A stretch of 64,000 nucleotides of DNA from Acinetobacter qingfengensis (GTDB lineage Bacteria > Pseudomonadota > Gammaproteobacteria > Pseudomonadales > Moraxellaceae): assembly GCF_008693185.1 (NCBI RefSeq), contig NZ_VXKN01000001.1:1-64000 (forward strand). The letters are read 5' to 3'. Under the pieces are notes generated by a model that worked only from the letters and a program-made list of their open reading frames with translations, did not search any database and was not told where the DNA came from. The position numbers were made by a program, and so were the translations under genes. This document shows positions 10,106 to 19,760 of this stretch, one piece after another (the stretch's first letter is position 1; the number at the start of each line of letters is the position of its first letter).

Positions 10106-11020
10106 ATGAGAAAAACATTTTATTTATCAGGATTGGCCATTGCATTGACCATAGCAGCAACAGGAATTTATGCTGAAACAGTAACTGTTAGCGGTGCAAC
10201 TTTGGCATCCAATGCCAATGATATTGCAGTTAATGTTAATTCGGATGATGGATCTATTGGTAACTTTTATGTCACCAATGGTTCAGCCAATACAGTTACG
10301 ACATTAAATAGTGCATTAACCTATACAAGATTGACGTCTTACACGGGTACAGCAGCAAACCCAACCGAAGCAGCATCATTAACGTTAAATTCTTCTGGAG
10401 TCACACTGGCTGATGGTTCAGGCAATGCATTGCAATTAACAGGTGTAGCAGATGCAACATTATCTGCGACTTCAACCGATGCTGTAAATGGTTCCCAACT
10501 TTATGCGACAAATCAATCTATTAGTAATTTAAATGATGGTTTAACTGCGGAAACAGCTGCACGCATTGCTGGTGATGCAGCAACACTGGTATCAGCAAAT
10601 GCTTATACTGATACGGCTGTGGCAACAGAAACGGCTGCACGTATCGCAGGCGATGCCGCAACGTTAACATCAGCAAATAACTATACAGATACTAAATCGA
10701 CAGAAACACTTGCTGCTGCAAATGCCTATACAGATACTCGTGTAAACAATCTTGCCAACAGATTGGATGACGTTGAAAAAGCTGCTTATCGTGGTACGGC
10801 AATTGCGTTAGCTGCTCAGCAACAAGTTCCAAATATTAAACCTGGGCAAATTGCTGTATTTGGTGGTGCTGGTCATTATAAAGGTGAAACAGCAGGTGCA
10901 TTGGGGATTGTAAGTGCTTTGGCTGATGGTCGTACATCAGTCAGTGCTGCGCTTGGGGTTGCTGGTGGTGGTGAGGTTGGTGGACGTGTCGGTCTTGCTT
11001 ATGTCTTTGGCGGTAACTAA
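10106..11020 (+). CDS. Small YadA-like trimeric autotransporter
   Basis: The 304-residue protein has a Sec signal peptide (residues 1-23, cut after IYA), a Gly/Ser/Thr-rich passenger, a YadA neck motif (STDAVNGSQLYATN, about 127-140), a stalk with two near-identical repeats beginning TAARIAGDAATL (about 152 and 176) linked by AYTDT elements, and a C-terminal YadA anchor (about 220-304) of four amphipathic strands ending VGLAYVFGGN. Such proteins form trimers with a 12-stranded outer-membrane barrel and act in adhesion or autoagglutination. The passenger is very short compared with YadA or Ata. An AAAGGGTGA element precedes the ATG. Adhesin function is inferred from the family. Confidence 0.85.
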   Translation: MRKTFYLSGLAIALTIAATGIYAETVTVSGATLASNANDIAVNVNSDDGSIGNFYVTNGSANTVTTLNSALTYTRLTSYTGTAANPTEAASLTLNSSGVTLADGSGNALQLTGVADATLSATSTDAVNGSQLYATNQSISNLNDGLTAETAARIAGDAATLVSANAYTDTAVATETAARIAGDAATLTSANNYTDTKSTETLAAANAYTDTRVNNLANRLDDVEKAAYRGTAIALAAQQQVPNIKPGQIAVFGGAGHYKGETAGALGIVSALADGRTSVSAALGVAGGGEVGGRVGLAYVFGGN

Positions 11021-11047
11021 TTCATTTATCATTTGATGTTATTGATT

Positions 11048-11080
11048 GAGTTGTATCCATAATTTATATGGTTACAACTC
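11048..11080 (+). terminator. Hairpin after the YadA-like gene, possible terminator
   Basis: GAGTTGTA / TACAACTC, one mismatch, then CCATA / TATGG forms a long stem with a 5-nt loop, 28 bases past the stop. There is no T run after it, so termination is uncertain. Confidence 0.4.
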
Positions 11081-11195
11081 ATTTACCGACAATATTCTGA
11101 TTGATTAACTGATCAGTCATCATTGTTTATTCAGTGATCATGACATATAAATTCTTCAGATAAATCAGAAGAGCAATCGATCCTTGAGATAAATA

Positions 11196-12080
11196 ATGCA
11201 AAATTTATTAAAGAAAATATTTAAAGTTAATCGTATGAAAACGGAAACGACAATACTGGGATTGGATGCAGCATTAAAATCAGCACGATTAGCACGTAAA
11301 AGCATTGGATTGATTTCAGCCAAAGGGCGTTTGCATCAGGGACATTTAAGTATCATTCGTGAAGCACGAAAATTATGTGATGTTGTGGTTGTTAGTATTT
11401 TTGTCAATCCTGCTCGATTTAATGCAGTTCAGGATTATGCCAACTATTGTAGTATTTTAAGTAATGACCATTATTTACTGGCTGATATGGGATGCGATTT
11501 GCTTTTTGTACCTACAGTACAGCAGTTATATGGCGATGATTTATGTCGAACAAAGATTACTGTACCAGGCATTACGGATATTCTATGTGGGCAATTTCAT
11601 TATGGATATTTTGATGATGACATTACAACATTAACCAAGTTATTTAATATTGTTCAGCCTGGCCTTGCATTTTTGGGCCAGATTGATTGGCAGAAAATTG
11701 AAATCATGCGAGCAATCCGGCGAGATTTAAATTTGCCGGTAGCAATTGTTGCAGTTCCCATTTTTCGTGATGAAAATGGTGTTGTTTTAAGCCGTTGCAA
11801 TACTGAGTTTAATGATCAGCAAAGACGGCTTGCACCATTGGTTTATCAGAGTTTGTTAAAAGCACAACAGAATTTGTATGCGGGGCAAAGGTTATCCTGT
11901 GTATTAGAAGAAATTTATCAAACATTGCAACAATCAGGTTTTGAAATAGAATATGTTCAAGCATATACGCCATATTTAGAGCCTGTGATAAAGTTTGACC
12001 AAAATATAATGTTATTTGTTGCGGTAAAACTGGGTATTTTTCGGTTAAAAGACAATATCAATGTGAAATATCCGAGTTAA
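11196..12080 (+). CDS. PanC-like protein with altered active site
   Basis: The 294-residue protein aligns over its whole length with pantoate-beta-alanine ligase (PanC), which joins pantoate and beta-alanine using ATP. The HxGH nucleotide motif is kept (H47-Q-G-H50) and so are VVVSIFVNP (64-72) and KLFNIVQP (148-155). But residues known to be important in M. tuberculosis PanC differ: Met40 is Lys43 here, pantoate ligands Gln72 and Gln164 are Arg74 and Lys167, the catalytic Lys160 is Ile163, and the LSSRN motif reads LSRCN (198-202). The frame is intact, so this is a paralogue under selection or a recent degenerate copy, not an obvious pseudogene. A normal panC is expected elsewhere. It may use a different substrate or be a pseudo-enzyme. 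Confidence 0.8.
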   Translation: MQNLLKKIFKVNRMKTETTILGLDAALKSARLARKSIGLISAKGRLHQGHLSIIREARKLCDVVVVSIFVNPARFNAVQDYANYCSILSNDHYLLADMGCDLLFVPTVQQLYGDDLCRTKITVPGITDILCGQFHYGYFDDDITTLTKLFNIVQPGLAFLGQIDWQKIEIMRAIRRDLNLPVAIVAVPIFRDENGVVLSRCNTEFNDQQRRLAPLVYQSLLKAQQNLYAGQRLSCVLEEIYQTLQQSGFEIEYVQAYTPYLEPVIKFDQNIMLFVAVKLGIFRLKDNINVKYPS

Positions 12081-12125
12081 AAATAATTTTCTTTAGATCG
12101 TTCAATCTTAAAGTTTTCCTCATTA

Positions 12126-12150
12126 TCCTCACTTCGGTGAGGAATTTTTT
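12126..12150 (+). terminator. Rho-independent terminator with UUCG tetraloop
   Basis: TCCTCAC-TTCG-GTGAGGA followed by ATTTTTT. The stem closes on a stable TTCG loop, 45 bases after the PanC-like stop. Confidence 0.9.
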
Positions 12151-12294
12151 ATTATTATTCAATTGAGTTAAAATTTAAATCCGTTGGTAATATTTGTGAT
12201 ATAAAAAATTTTACGAAAAGTTATGCCTTTGGAAGGCTGATAAATAAACTAGAATGATCAGTTAGAGTATTTTAGATAAATTTAATATGGTTAA

Positions 12295-14352
<2,058 letters not shown>

Positions 14353-14364
14353 AAAGAAGCAAAG

Positions 14365-14913
14365 ATGATGAAAATCACATTATTTATGTTGTTAAGTAGC
14401 TGCATCGTATTAAGTGGTTGTCAGGTTATGTCAGCTACTGAATGTGAAGTTGCTAACTGGGCGGATCTTGGACGACAGGATGGATTAAAAGGTTATACAT
14501 CCAGAATAGATTCCAGAGTTAAATCTTGTAATAAAAAACAGATTGCTGTAAACGCTACGGACAGACAGCAATATCAACAAGCGTATCAATCTGCGATTTT
14601 GCAATATTGCCAACCTAAAAATATTTACCAGTTATCGATTATTGGACAAGGATCAATTAGTGCTTGTCCAGAACCTAATCGTAGCCGAGTTAGAGCAATT
14701 CATGATACTGCTTCACGTTATTACAATAACAAGCAGGATATTGAATCAAAAAGGAATAATATTCGAGATATTGATCGAAAAATTGACAAAGTTACGGATA
14801 AAGACGAACGCTATAAATTACTGGAACAGCAGCGACAACTTTCAAAGGATTTGAATCATTTGCTTGAGGATCAAATTCAGTTAGAACGGGAATTGGAATT
14901 GGTTAAACCTTAA
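14365..14913 (+). CDS. DUF2799-type lipoprotein
   Basis: A 182-residue secreted lipoprotein: signal sequence with lipobox LSGC (Cys19), so it is lipid-anchored after cleavage. The mature part has a WADLGRQDG motif soon after the anchor, a YQQAYQSAI stretch, four further cysteines and a charged, Lys/Asp/Glu-rich coiled-coil tail (about 125-182). This pattern fits the DUF2799 family, whose role is unknown. A second ATG one codon later is equally possible as start. It follows ligA closely. Localization (inner or outer membrane) cannot be settled, though residue +2 is Gln, not Asp, which favours the outer membrane. Confidence 0.75.
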   Translation: MMKITLFMLLSSCIVLSGCQVMSATECEVANWADLGRQDGLKGYTSRIDSRVKSCNKKQIAVNATDRQQYQQAYQSAILQYCQPKNIYQLSIIGQGSISACPEPNRSRVRAIHDTASRYYNNKQDIESKRNNIRDIDRKIDKVTDKDERYKLLEQQRQLSKDLNHLLEDQIQLERELELVKP

Positions 14914-14967
14914 TCTGAAAATTAAGTTGCCTTAGAGGTTGTTTTTTAAGTTCGCTCAGCTTGATTC

Positions 14968-15041
14968 TTTGAGAACAAAGTTTTTCTCAAATAAGTATTT
15001 TAATAAATTTATTTGATAATTCTCCCCCTATTAGGGGGAGA
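14968..15041. repeat. Two inverted repeats between convergent genes
   Basis: TTTGAGAA / TTCTCAAA (14968-14991) and TCTCCCCC-TATTA-GGGGGAGA (15021-15041). The second is G/C-rich and symmetrical, so it could end transcription from either side, but neither side has a T run. Confidence 0.45.
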
Positions 15042-15087
15042 TATATAAGATTGTTTGAAACATCTATTCTTTTAATTGGCGTTTAAT

Positions 15088-16149
15088 TTAGCGTTTTTTG
15101 ATAATACCATCGTCCAGTAATTGCTGAAAATGTTCAACAACACTCTTTTTGATATCATGGTAATGTAGCCCCAATTCCTGGATGCTACGTAAATTATTAA
15201 AATAAATTGGATATCCCATATTTAGACGAACAAATTTCCGTGATAAACCAAATGCAGGTGCAACTAAGCTAAACAAAGGTTTCGGTACTTCAAATGGCGG
15301 AAATGGATATTTCTTGCCAAAGTGTTGTTGTAGGATGTAGCCAATGTCCATCAAACTAAGTGTTCCACCACAGACAATATAACGACCGTGAGCTGATAAT
15401 TCTTGCGCAGCCTGAATATGTGCCTGTGCAACATCTCTTACGTCAACAATTCCATTCCACATTGCTGGTGCACCAAAACGCATGGTACCGTCACCAAATT
15501 GTTTAAGTACTTCGACACTACCGGATTGTGTGTTGGCTGTTAAAGATGGCCCCATAACCAGAGCCGGATTAATGCAAACCAAATCCCAGCGCGCCTGATC
15601 TGCCTGCATTTTCCAGGCAGTTCTTTCTGCGGCAACTTTTGAGTATGGATAAGGCTGATGATCAATACTACTGGTGCTATTCCAATGACTTTCATCAAAG
15701 CGATTTTCTGCAGTTTTGATAATTTCAATGGCATCACCGTACGTCGCAGCAATACTTGATGTGAGCACAACACGTTTTACTGATAAAGTACGGTTTACAG
15801 AAGTTAGTACATTTTCGGTCCCTTTTATGGCCGGTTGAACAATATCTTTAAAAGCATCTTGATAATTACTGACCACAAAAGGCGATGCAGTGTGAATTAC
15901 AATTTCACAATCCTGCATAGCACGATCAAACGCTCTTTCATCTAATAAATCTGCTTCAAATAAGCGTAAAGTTCCGGACGTTTGTTCAGCGATATGGTTT
16001 AGGTGTATTGTTTTATAGGGTTGATTTAAATTGCGAACAGTTGCATGTACTGTACGGCCAGCTTCCAATAAGCCTTTAATAATCCAGCCTGCAACGTAAC
16101 CAGTTGCACCGGTAACAAGGATTGGCGCATTTTGATTAAAATTATTCAT
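15088..16149 (-). CDS. NAD(P)-dependent epimerase/dehydratase family reductase (extended SDR)
   Basis: The 353-residue protein has an N-terminal Rossmann motif (TGATGYVAG, 13-21), an Arg-containing second strand (ATVRN) that suggests NADPH, an HTASP segment after strand 4, and the YSK active-site pair near residue 168, preceded by the SSIAATYG serine loop. This resembles dihydroflavonol-4-reductase-like reductases, known to reduce aldehydes or ketones. A basic KKR ends the protein. The ATG at 16149 is preferred over a TTG two codons upstream. It is a single gene; substrate unknown. Confidence 0.8.
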   Translation of the reverse strand: MNNFNQNAPILVTGATGYVAGWIIKGLLEAGRTVHATVRNLNQPYKTIHLNHIAEQTSGTLRLFEADLLDERAFDRAMQDCEIVIHTASPFVVSNYQDAFKDIVQPAIKGTENVLTSVNRTLSVKRVVLTSSIAATYGDAIEIIKTAENRFDESHWNSTSSIDHQPYPYSKVAAERTAWKMQADQARWDLVCINPALVMGPSLTANTQSGSVEVLKQFGDGTMRFGAPAMWNGIVDVRDVAQAHIQAAQELSAHGRYIVCGGTLSLMDIGYILQQHFGKKYPFPPFEVPKPLFSLVAPAFGLSRKFVRLNMGYPIYFNNLRSIQELGLHYHDIKKSVVEHFQQLLDDGIIKKR

Positions 16150-16474
16150 CGACAATATCTGGCAATATGAAAATTATTATTTTCCATGAAAATTGTAAAA
16201 AAACAAAAAAAATTGCAAAAAAAAATATTTTAAAACTCTAAATTTTAGCTTAACAAATAAGTCGTTTACTTTATTTAATTCATCAATAGATAAATAATTT
16301 GATTACAAATTCAACAGTTTAAGGCGTATTAATTTCAAAGAATTGCCTTGATATAGATTGCAAATGCGTTTGTTTCTCATTATTAGTTATTTAAAATCAA
16401 ACATTTAAGTGTATTTTTGAGTTTTCATCTTTCAAAAAATAATGCATAATATTGGAAAATTTAGGAGCTTTGGT
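16150..16474. other. Divergent gap (SDR / bacterioferritin)
   Basis: About 325 AT-rich bases with long A runs. I see no second coding frame, clear Fur box or strong palindrome. Promoters for the SDR and the ferritin gene must be here. Confidence 0.5.
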
Positions 16475-16939
16475 ATGAAAGGCAATCCAGACGTTATTGA
16501 TTATTTAAATATGTTAATTGGTGGTGAACTTGCTGCCCGTGATCAATATCTAATCCATTCCCGTATGTATGAGGATTGGGGCTTAAGCAAAATCTACGAA
16601 CGTATTGATCATGAAATGCAGGAAGAGGCATCACATGCGGACGCTATTATCCGCCGTGTATTATTCCTAGAAGGTACACCAAATATGAATCGTGAAGATA
16701 TTGATATTGGTACCGATGTTGTTTCTTGCTTAAAAGCTGATTTGGCATTGGAATATCATGTTCGTGAAAAACTGGCAAAAGGTATTCAATTGTGTGAAGA
16801 AAAAGGTGATTTTATTAGTCGTGATATGTTACGTCAGCAATTATCTGATACTGAAGAAGATCACACTTACTGGTTAGAAAAACAGCTTGGTCTCATTGAA
16901 AAAATAGGACTACAAAATTATATTCAATCACAAATTTAA
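16475..16939 (+). CDS. bfr: Bacterioferritin family protein, heme-free (FtnA/BfrA) type
   Basis: A 154-residue iron-storage subunit. The ferroxidase ligands are present: Glu18, Tyr25, Glu51, His54, Glu93, and the EEDH pair near 126-129. The heme-axial Met52 of E. coli Bfr is Ala52 here (EEASHAD), and the sequence closely resembles the P. aeruginosa protein first called BfrA and later FtnA, which stores iron without heme. The ATG at 16475 is chosen because AGGAG lies 7 bases before it; an upstream in-frame ATG at 16442 would add 11 residues. The gene is followed by a terminator and then by siderophore receptors. Confidence 0.9.
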   Translation: MKGNPDVIDYLNMLIGGELAARDQYLIHSRMYEDWGLSKIYERIDHEMQEEASHADAIIRRVLFLEGTPNMNREDIDIGTDVVSCLKADLALEYHVREKLAKGIQLCEEKGDFISRDMLRQQLSDTEEDHTYWLEKQLGLIEKIGLQNYIQSQI

Positions 16940-16961
16940 TTATAATTTTTATACATAAAAT

Positions 16962-16990
16962 GAAAACCGGGAATGTTTCCCGGTTTTTTA
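16962..16990 (+). terminator. Rho-independent terminator after bacterioferritin gene
   Basis: GAAAACCGGGAA / TTTCCCGGTTTT with a 2-nt spacer and a T run, 23 bases after the stop. Confidence 0.92.
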
Positions 16991-17344
16991 TCAATACAAA
17001 AAAGCTTTAAATATGTTTAAAAATTCAAATAAGATTAAAGAATATAAAAACATCCGAATTCAACGCTCATTGAAGGTTAGGGGAAGCCAGATATCTATTT
17101 TTCCTTATTGGTATACCTGTAAAACCATATTTATTTTTTCTAAAAAAAAGTGTTCGCGTTTACAAATTAACGAAGATTAATCTTTAAAATACTTTAATTA
17201 AATAAGTATTAGTAATGATGTTATCTAATTTGTAAAATTTACTAAAAAATATAAACAAGAATGATTTAGATTACTTTTAAGAATGTAAATATGTTGATAT
17301 TATGTATTTTCACTTATCCTTTTGTAACCAATTATGGATTTTTT
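16991..17344. other. Upstream region of the CirA-like receptor gene
   Basis: About 350 AT-rich bases without a gene. A weak Fur-like sequence, AGTAATGATGTTATCT, lies at about 17210-17225, but it is too degenerate to call. Confidence 0.4.
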
Positions 17345-19357
17345 ATGGATCTCCCAAGAAATTTTTTAACCCGCAGTATATTATTTAGTTTGGCTTCTAG
17401 TAGCATTGCGTATGCAGATGAAAATAATATCAAACAGTTAGATGCAATTGTTGTGACAGCCTCTGGATATGAACAGACCATTGCAGATGCACCGGCTTCC
17501 ATTACCGTAATTGATCGTGAAGAGCTTGATAAAAGAAATTATCATGATATTACTGATGTATTAAATGACGTTCCAGGCGTAACAATTACTGGATCGGGTA
17601 GTACATTGGACGTCAGTATTCGTGGTATGGATCCGCAATATACTTTATTTTTGGTAGATGGCAAAAAACAGGATAGCCGTACGACACGTCCGAATGGCGA
17701 CGATTTTGGTCTTGAAAAAGGAATTTTGCCACCGTTACAGGCCATAGAGAGAATAGAAGTGATTCGTGGACCAATGTCATCTCTATATGGTTCTGATGCG
17801 ATGGGAGGGGTTGTCAATATCATCACGAAAAAAGTACCTGATCGTTGGACAGGAAGTTTTGATGTCAGTACAACGTTGCAGGAACATAAAGATTCGGGCG
17901 ATGTTTTTGATACCAATATTTATCTTGCAGGACCATTAGCTGAAAAATTAGCCATGCAAGTTGCGGCCGGTTATTATAATCGGGATGAAGATAATATTAT
18001 TGGTGGTTTTAAAGGAACTAAACGTGAGCATTTAAATACCAAATTTACCTATGTAATTAATGATCATCATGATGTGGCTTTTGGATATGATACGTCTAAA
18101 CAGGTAGGTGATGAAACAGCCAAAACAGCCGCCAGCAATATTCGTGGGAAATTACGGTTTTACCGTGATGTATTTAGTTTGACTCATAATGGTAAATATA
18201 CTGATAACGTAAATAGTAATTCATATCTTCAGTATGAAAAATCACAGACACCAGATCGTGAAAATGCTGTACTAACATCATTAAATAATGGTGTACGTGT
18301 GAATCAACCGATTGAAACTGAAGTTTTGACGGCAAATACACAATGGAACTGGTTATTGGGAAATCATACCTTAAGTTTCGGCGCATATTTTAAAAATGAA
18401 GAATTAACAGATAAAGCAACAAATCTAAATACTGCCGGAAATGCAGGAAGTGATTTTTCACGCTGGTCAAATGCATTATTTTTTGAGGATACGTGGGCAC
18501 TAACAGATCATCTTAATGTGACAGGTGGTTTAAGATGGGATAATGATGAACAATATGGTTCGCATTTTAGCCCTCGATTATATACGGTGTATCATCTAAA
18601 TGACAAAATTACTTTAAAAGGTGGTGTTACAACAGGGTATAAACAACCTGAATTACGTGCAGCAGCTGACGGTTTTTGGCAGGTTACCGCACGTGGCGCA
18701 GGAATTATTTTAGGTAATTCTGATCTAAAACCAGAGCAAAGTACGACGTATGAAATTGGTGCAATCTGGCAAGGGGACTTATTTACAACAAGTCTTACGG
18801 CATATCATACTGATTTCAAAGATAAATTGCAGAATTATAGTGCTTGTCAAGCGGGTAGTCGCACCAATAGTGCAAGCTGGACTTGTACAGCACCTGATGG
18901 ACAAACAAAATATTGGCGTATTCTTGAACGTACCAATGTAGACAGCGCAGAAATTAATGGTGTCGAAATCACATTCGACACTCAACTCAATGACTGGTCA
19001 ACTTTACGTGCAAATTATACCTTTACAGATTCAGAGCAAAAATCAGGTGCAAATAAAGGTAGACCGCTTAATGATATTCCGAAACATAATGTAAATGTCA
19101 CACTCGATACTCAGCCTAGTGATGCTGTAAATTTATGGGCACGTTATAATTATCGTGGTGCTACTACCGATAGTACAACAGTGACAGAATGGCCTGCGTA
19201 CAGTTTTTATGATGTCGGGCTGAACTATCGTTTCAACGATCACTTAACAGCAAAATTTGCAATTAATAATATTTTTGATAAACAACTTGTTGCAGAGGAA
19301 AATGAAAAAGTATTGGATGGTCGTCGTTACACAATAGGATTAAATATGAATTTTTAA
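17345..19357 (+). CDS. TonB-dependent catecholate-type receptor (CirA-like)
   Basis: An outer-membrane 22-strand barrel with plug, importing a ferric siderophore with TonB energy. From the ATG at 17345 the 670-residue protein has a signal peptide (1-24, ends AYA), a TonB box LDAIVVTAS, then the plug with IRGMDPQ, LVDGKKQ and the RGPMSSLYGSDAMGG segment near 140, closely like E. coli CirA, and ends in a Phe (NMNF), the BAM recognition signal. Most strands show alternating hydrophobic residues. An earlier ATG at 17291 adds 18 residues that resemble non-coding translation. Substrate inferred only by resemblance. Confidence 0.88.
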   Translation: MDLPRNFLTRSILFSLASSSIAYADENNIKQLDAIVVTASGYEQTIADAPASITVIDREELDKRNYHDITDVLNDVPGVTITGSGSTLDVSIRGMDPQYTLFLVDGKKQDSRTTRPNGDDFGLEKGILPPLQAIERIEVIRGPMSSLYGSDAMGGVVNIITKKVPDRWTGSFDVSTTLQEHKDSGDVFDTNIYLAGPLAEKLAMQVAAGYYNRDEDNIIGGFKGTKREHLNTKFTYVINDHHDVAFGYDTSKQVGDETAKTAASNIRGKLRFYRDVFSLTHNGKYTDNVNSNSYLQYEKSQTPDRENAVLTSLNNGVRVNQPIETEVLTANTQWNWLLGNHTLSFGAYFKNEELTDKATNLNTAGNAGSDFSRWSNALFFEDTWALTDHLNVTGGLRWDNDEQYGSHFSPRLYTVYHLNDKITLKGGVTTGYKQPELRAAADGFWQVTARGAGIILGNSDLKPEQSTTYEIGAIWQGDLFTTSLTAYHTDFKDKLQNYSACQAGSRTNSASWTCTAPDGQTKYWRILERTNVDSAEINGVEITFDTQLNDWSTLRANYTFTDSEQKSGANKGRPLNDIPKHNVNVTLDTQPSDAVNLWARYNYRGATTDSTTVTEWPAYSFYDVGLNYRFNDHLTAKFAINNIFDKQLVAEENEKVLDGRRYTIGLNMNF

Positions 19358-19393
19358 CAAATAAATTTAGATTGTTAAAAACCATTTGATCGA

Positions 19394-19435
19394 AAAACCA
19401 CGTTATCTCCATAATTGTGGAGATAACGTGGTTTT
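19394..19435 (+). terminator. Long-stem terminator after CirA-like receptor gene
   Basis: A perfect 17-bp stem (AAAACCACGTTATCTCC and its complement) around an 8-nt loop, ending in TTTT, 37 bases after the stop. Confidence 0.85.
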
Positions 19436-19760
19436 AATAACTGTAATCGTTATGTTTAGTAAGTTTTTGTTAAAAAATAAATTTTAATGTATTTACATAT
19501 CATGTGCTTAATTTTTTAACTTTTAATTTTATTTCTCAAAAATATTACCTTAAATTAAATATTCACTATTGAAACATTATATATTAATAAGTATGTGATT
19601 GATAAATATAAGTTTTTATGATTTATGGTTAAGTTTGTATGCTATGGTGATAACCTTTAGTAAATAATATTAAGAATTATTTCTCTTTTAATGATAATAA
19701 TTATCTGTTACCATCCTGAAAGGAAATGTAATTTATGTTAATAAACACAGGACTTTGGTA
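19436..19760. other. Promoter region of the FepA-like receptor
   Basis: A 325-base very AT-rich stretch. It contains the Fur-box-like element at 19692-19706 (listed separately) and AGGA at 19749-19752 as the RBS. No other gene is visible. Confidence 0.55.
19692..19706. promoter_or_regulatory. Fur box upstream of the FepA-like receptor
   Basis: TGATAAT-A-ATTATCT is a near-perfect 7-1-7 Fur box (consensus TGATAATnATTATCA). It lies 55 bases before the ATG, where Fur would block the promoter when iron is plentiful. Confidence 0.8.

Noticed and set aside
9338..11020. Prophage remnant around the HTH regulator
   Set aside because: The regulator looks phage-repressor-like, but there are no integrase, structural or lysis genes nearby.
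17205..17230. Fur box before the CirA-like receptor
   Set aside because: AGTAATGATGTTATCT resembles part of the consensus but arms do not match well; left as uncalled.
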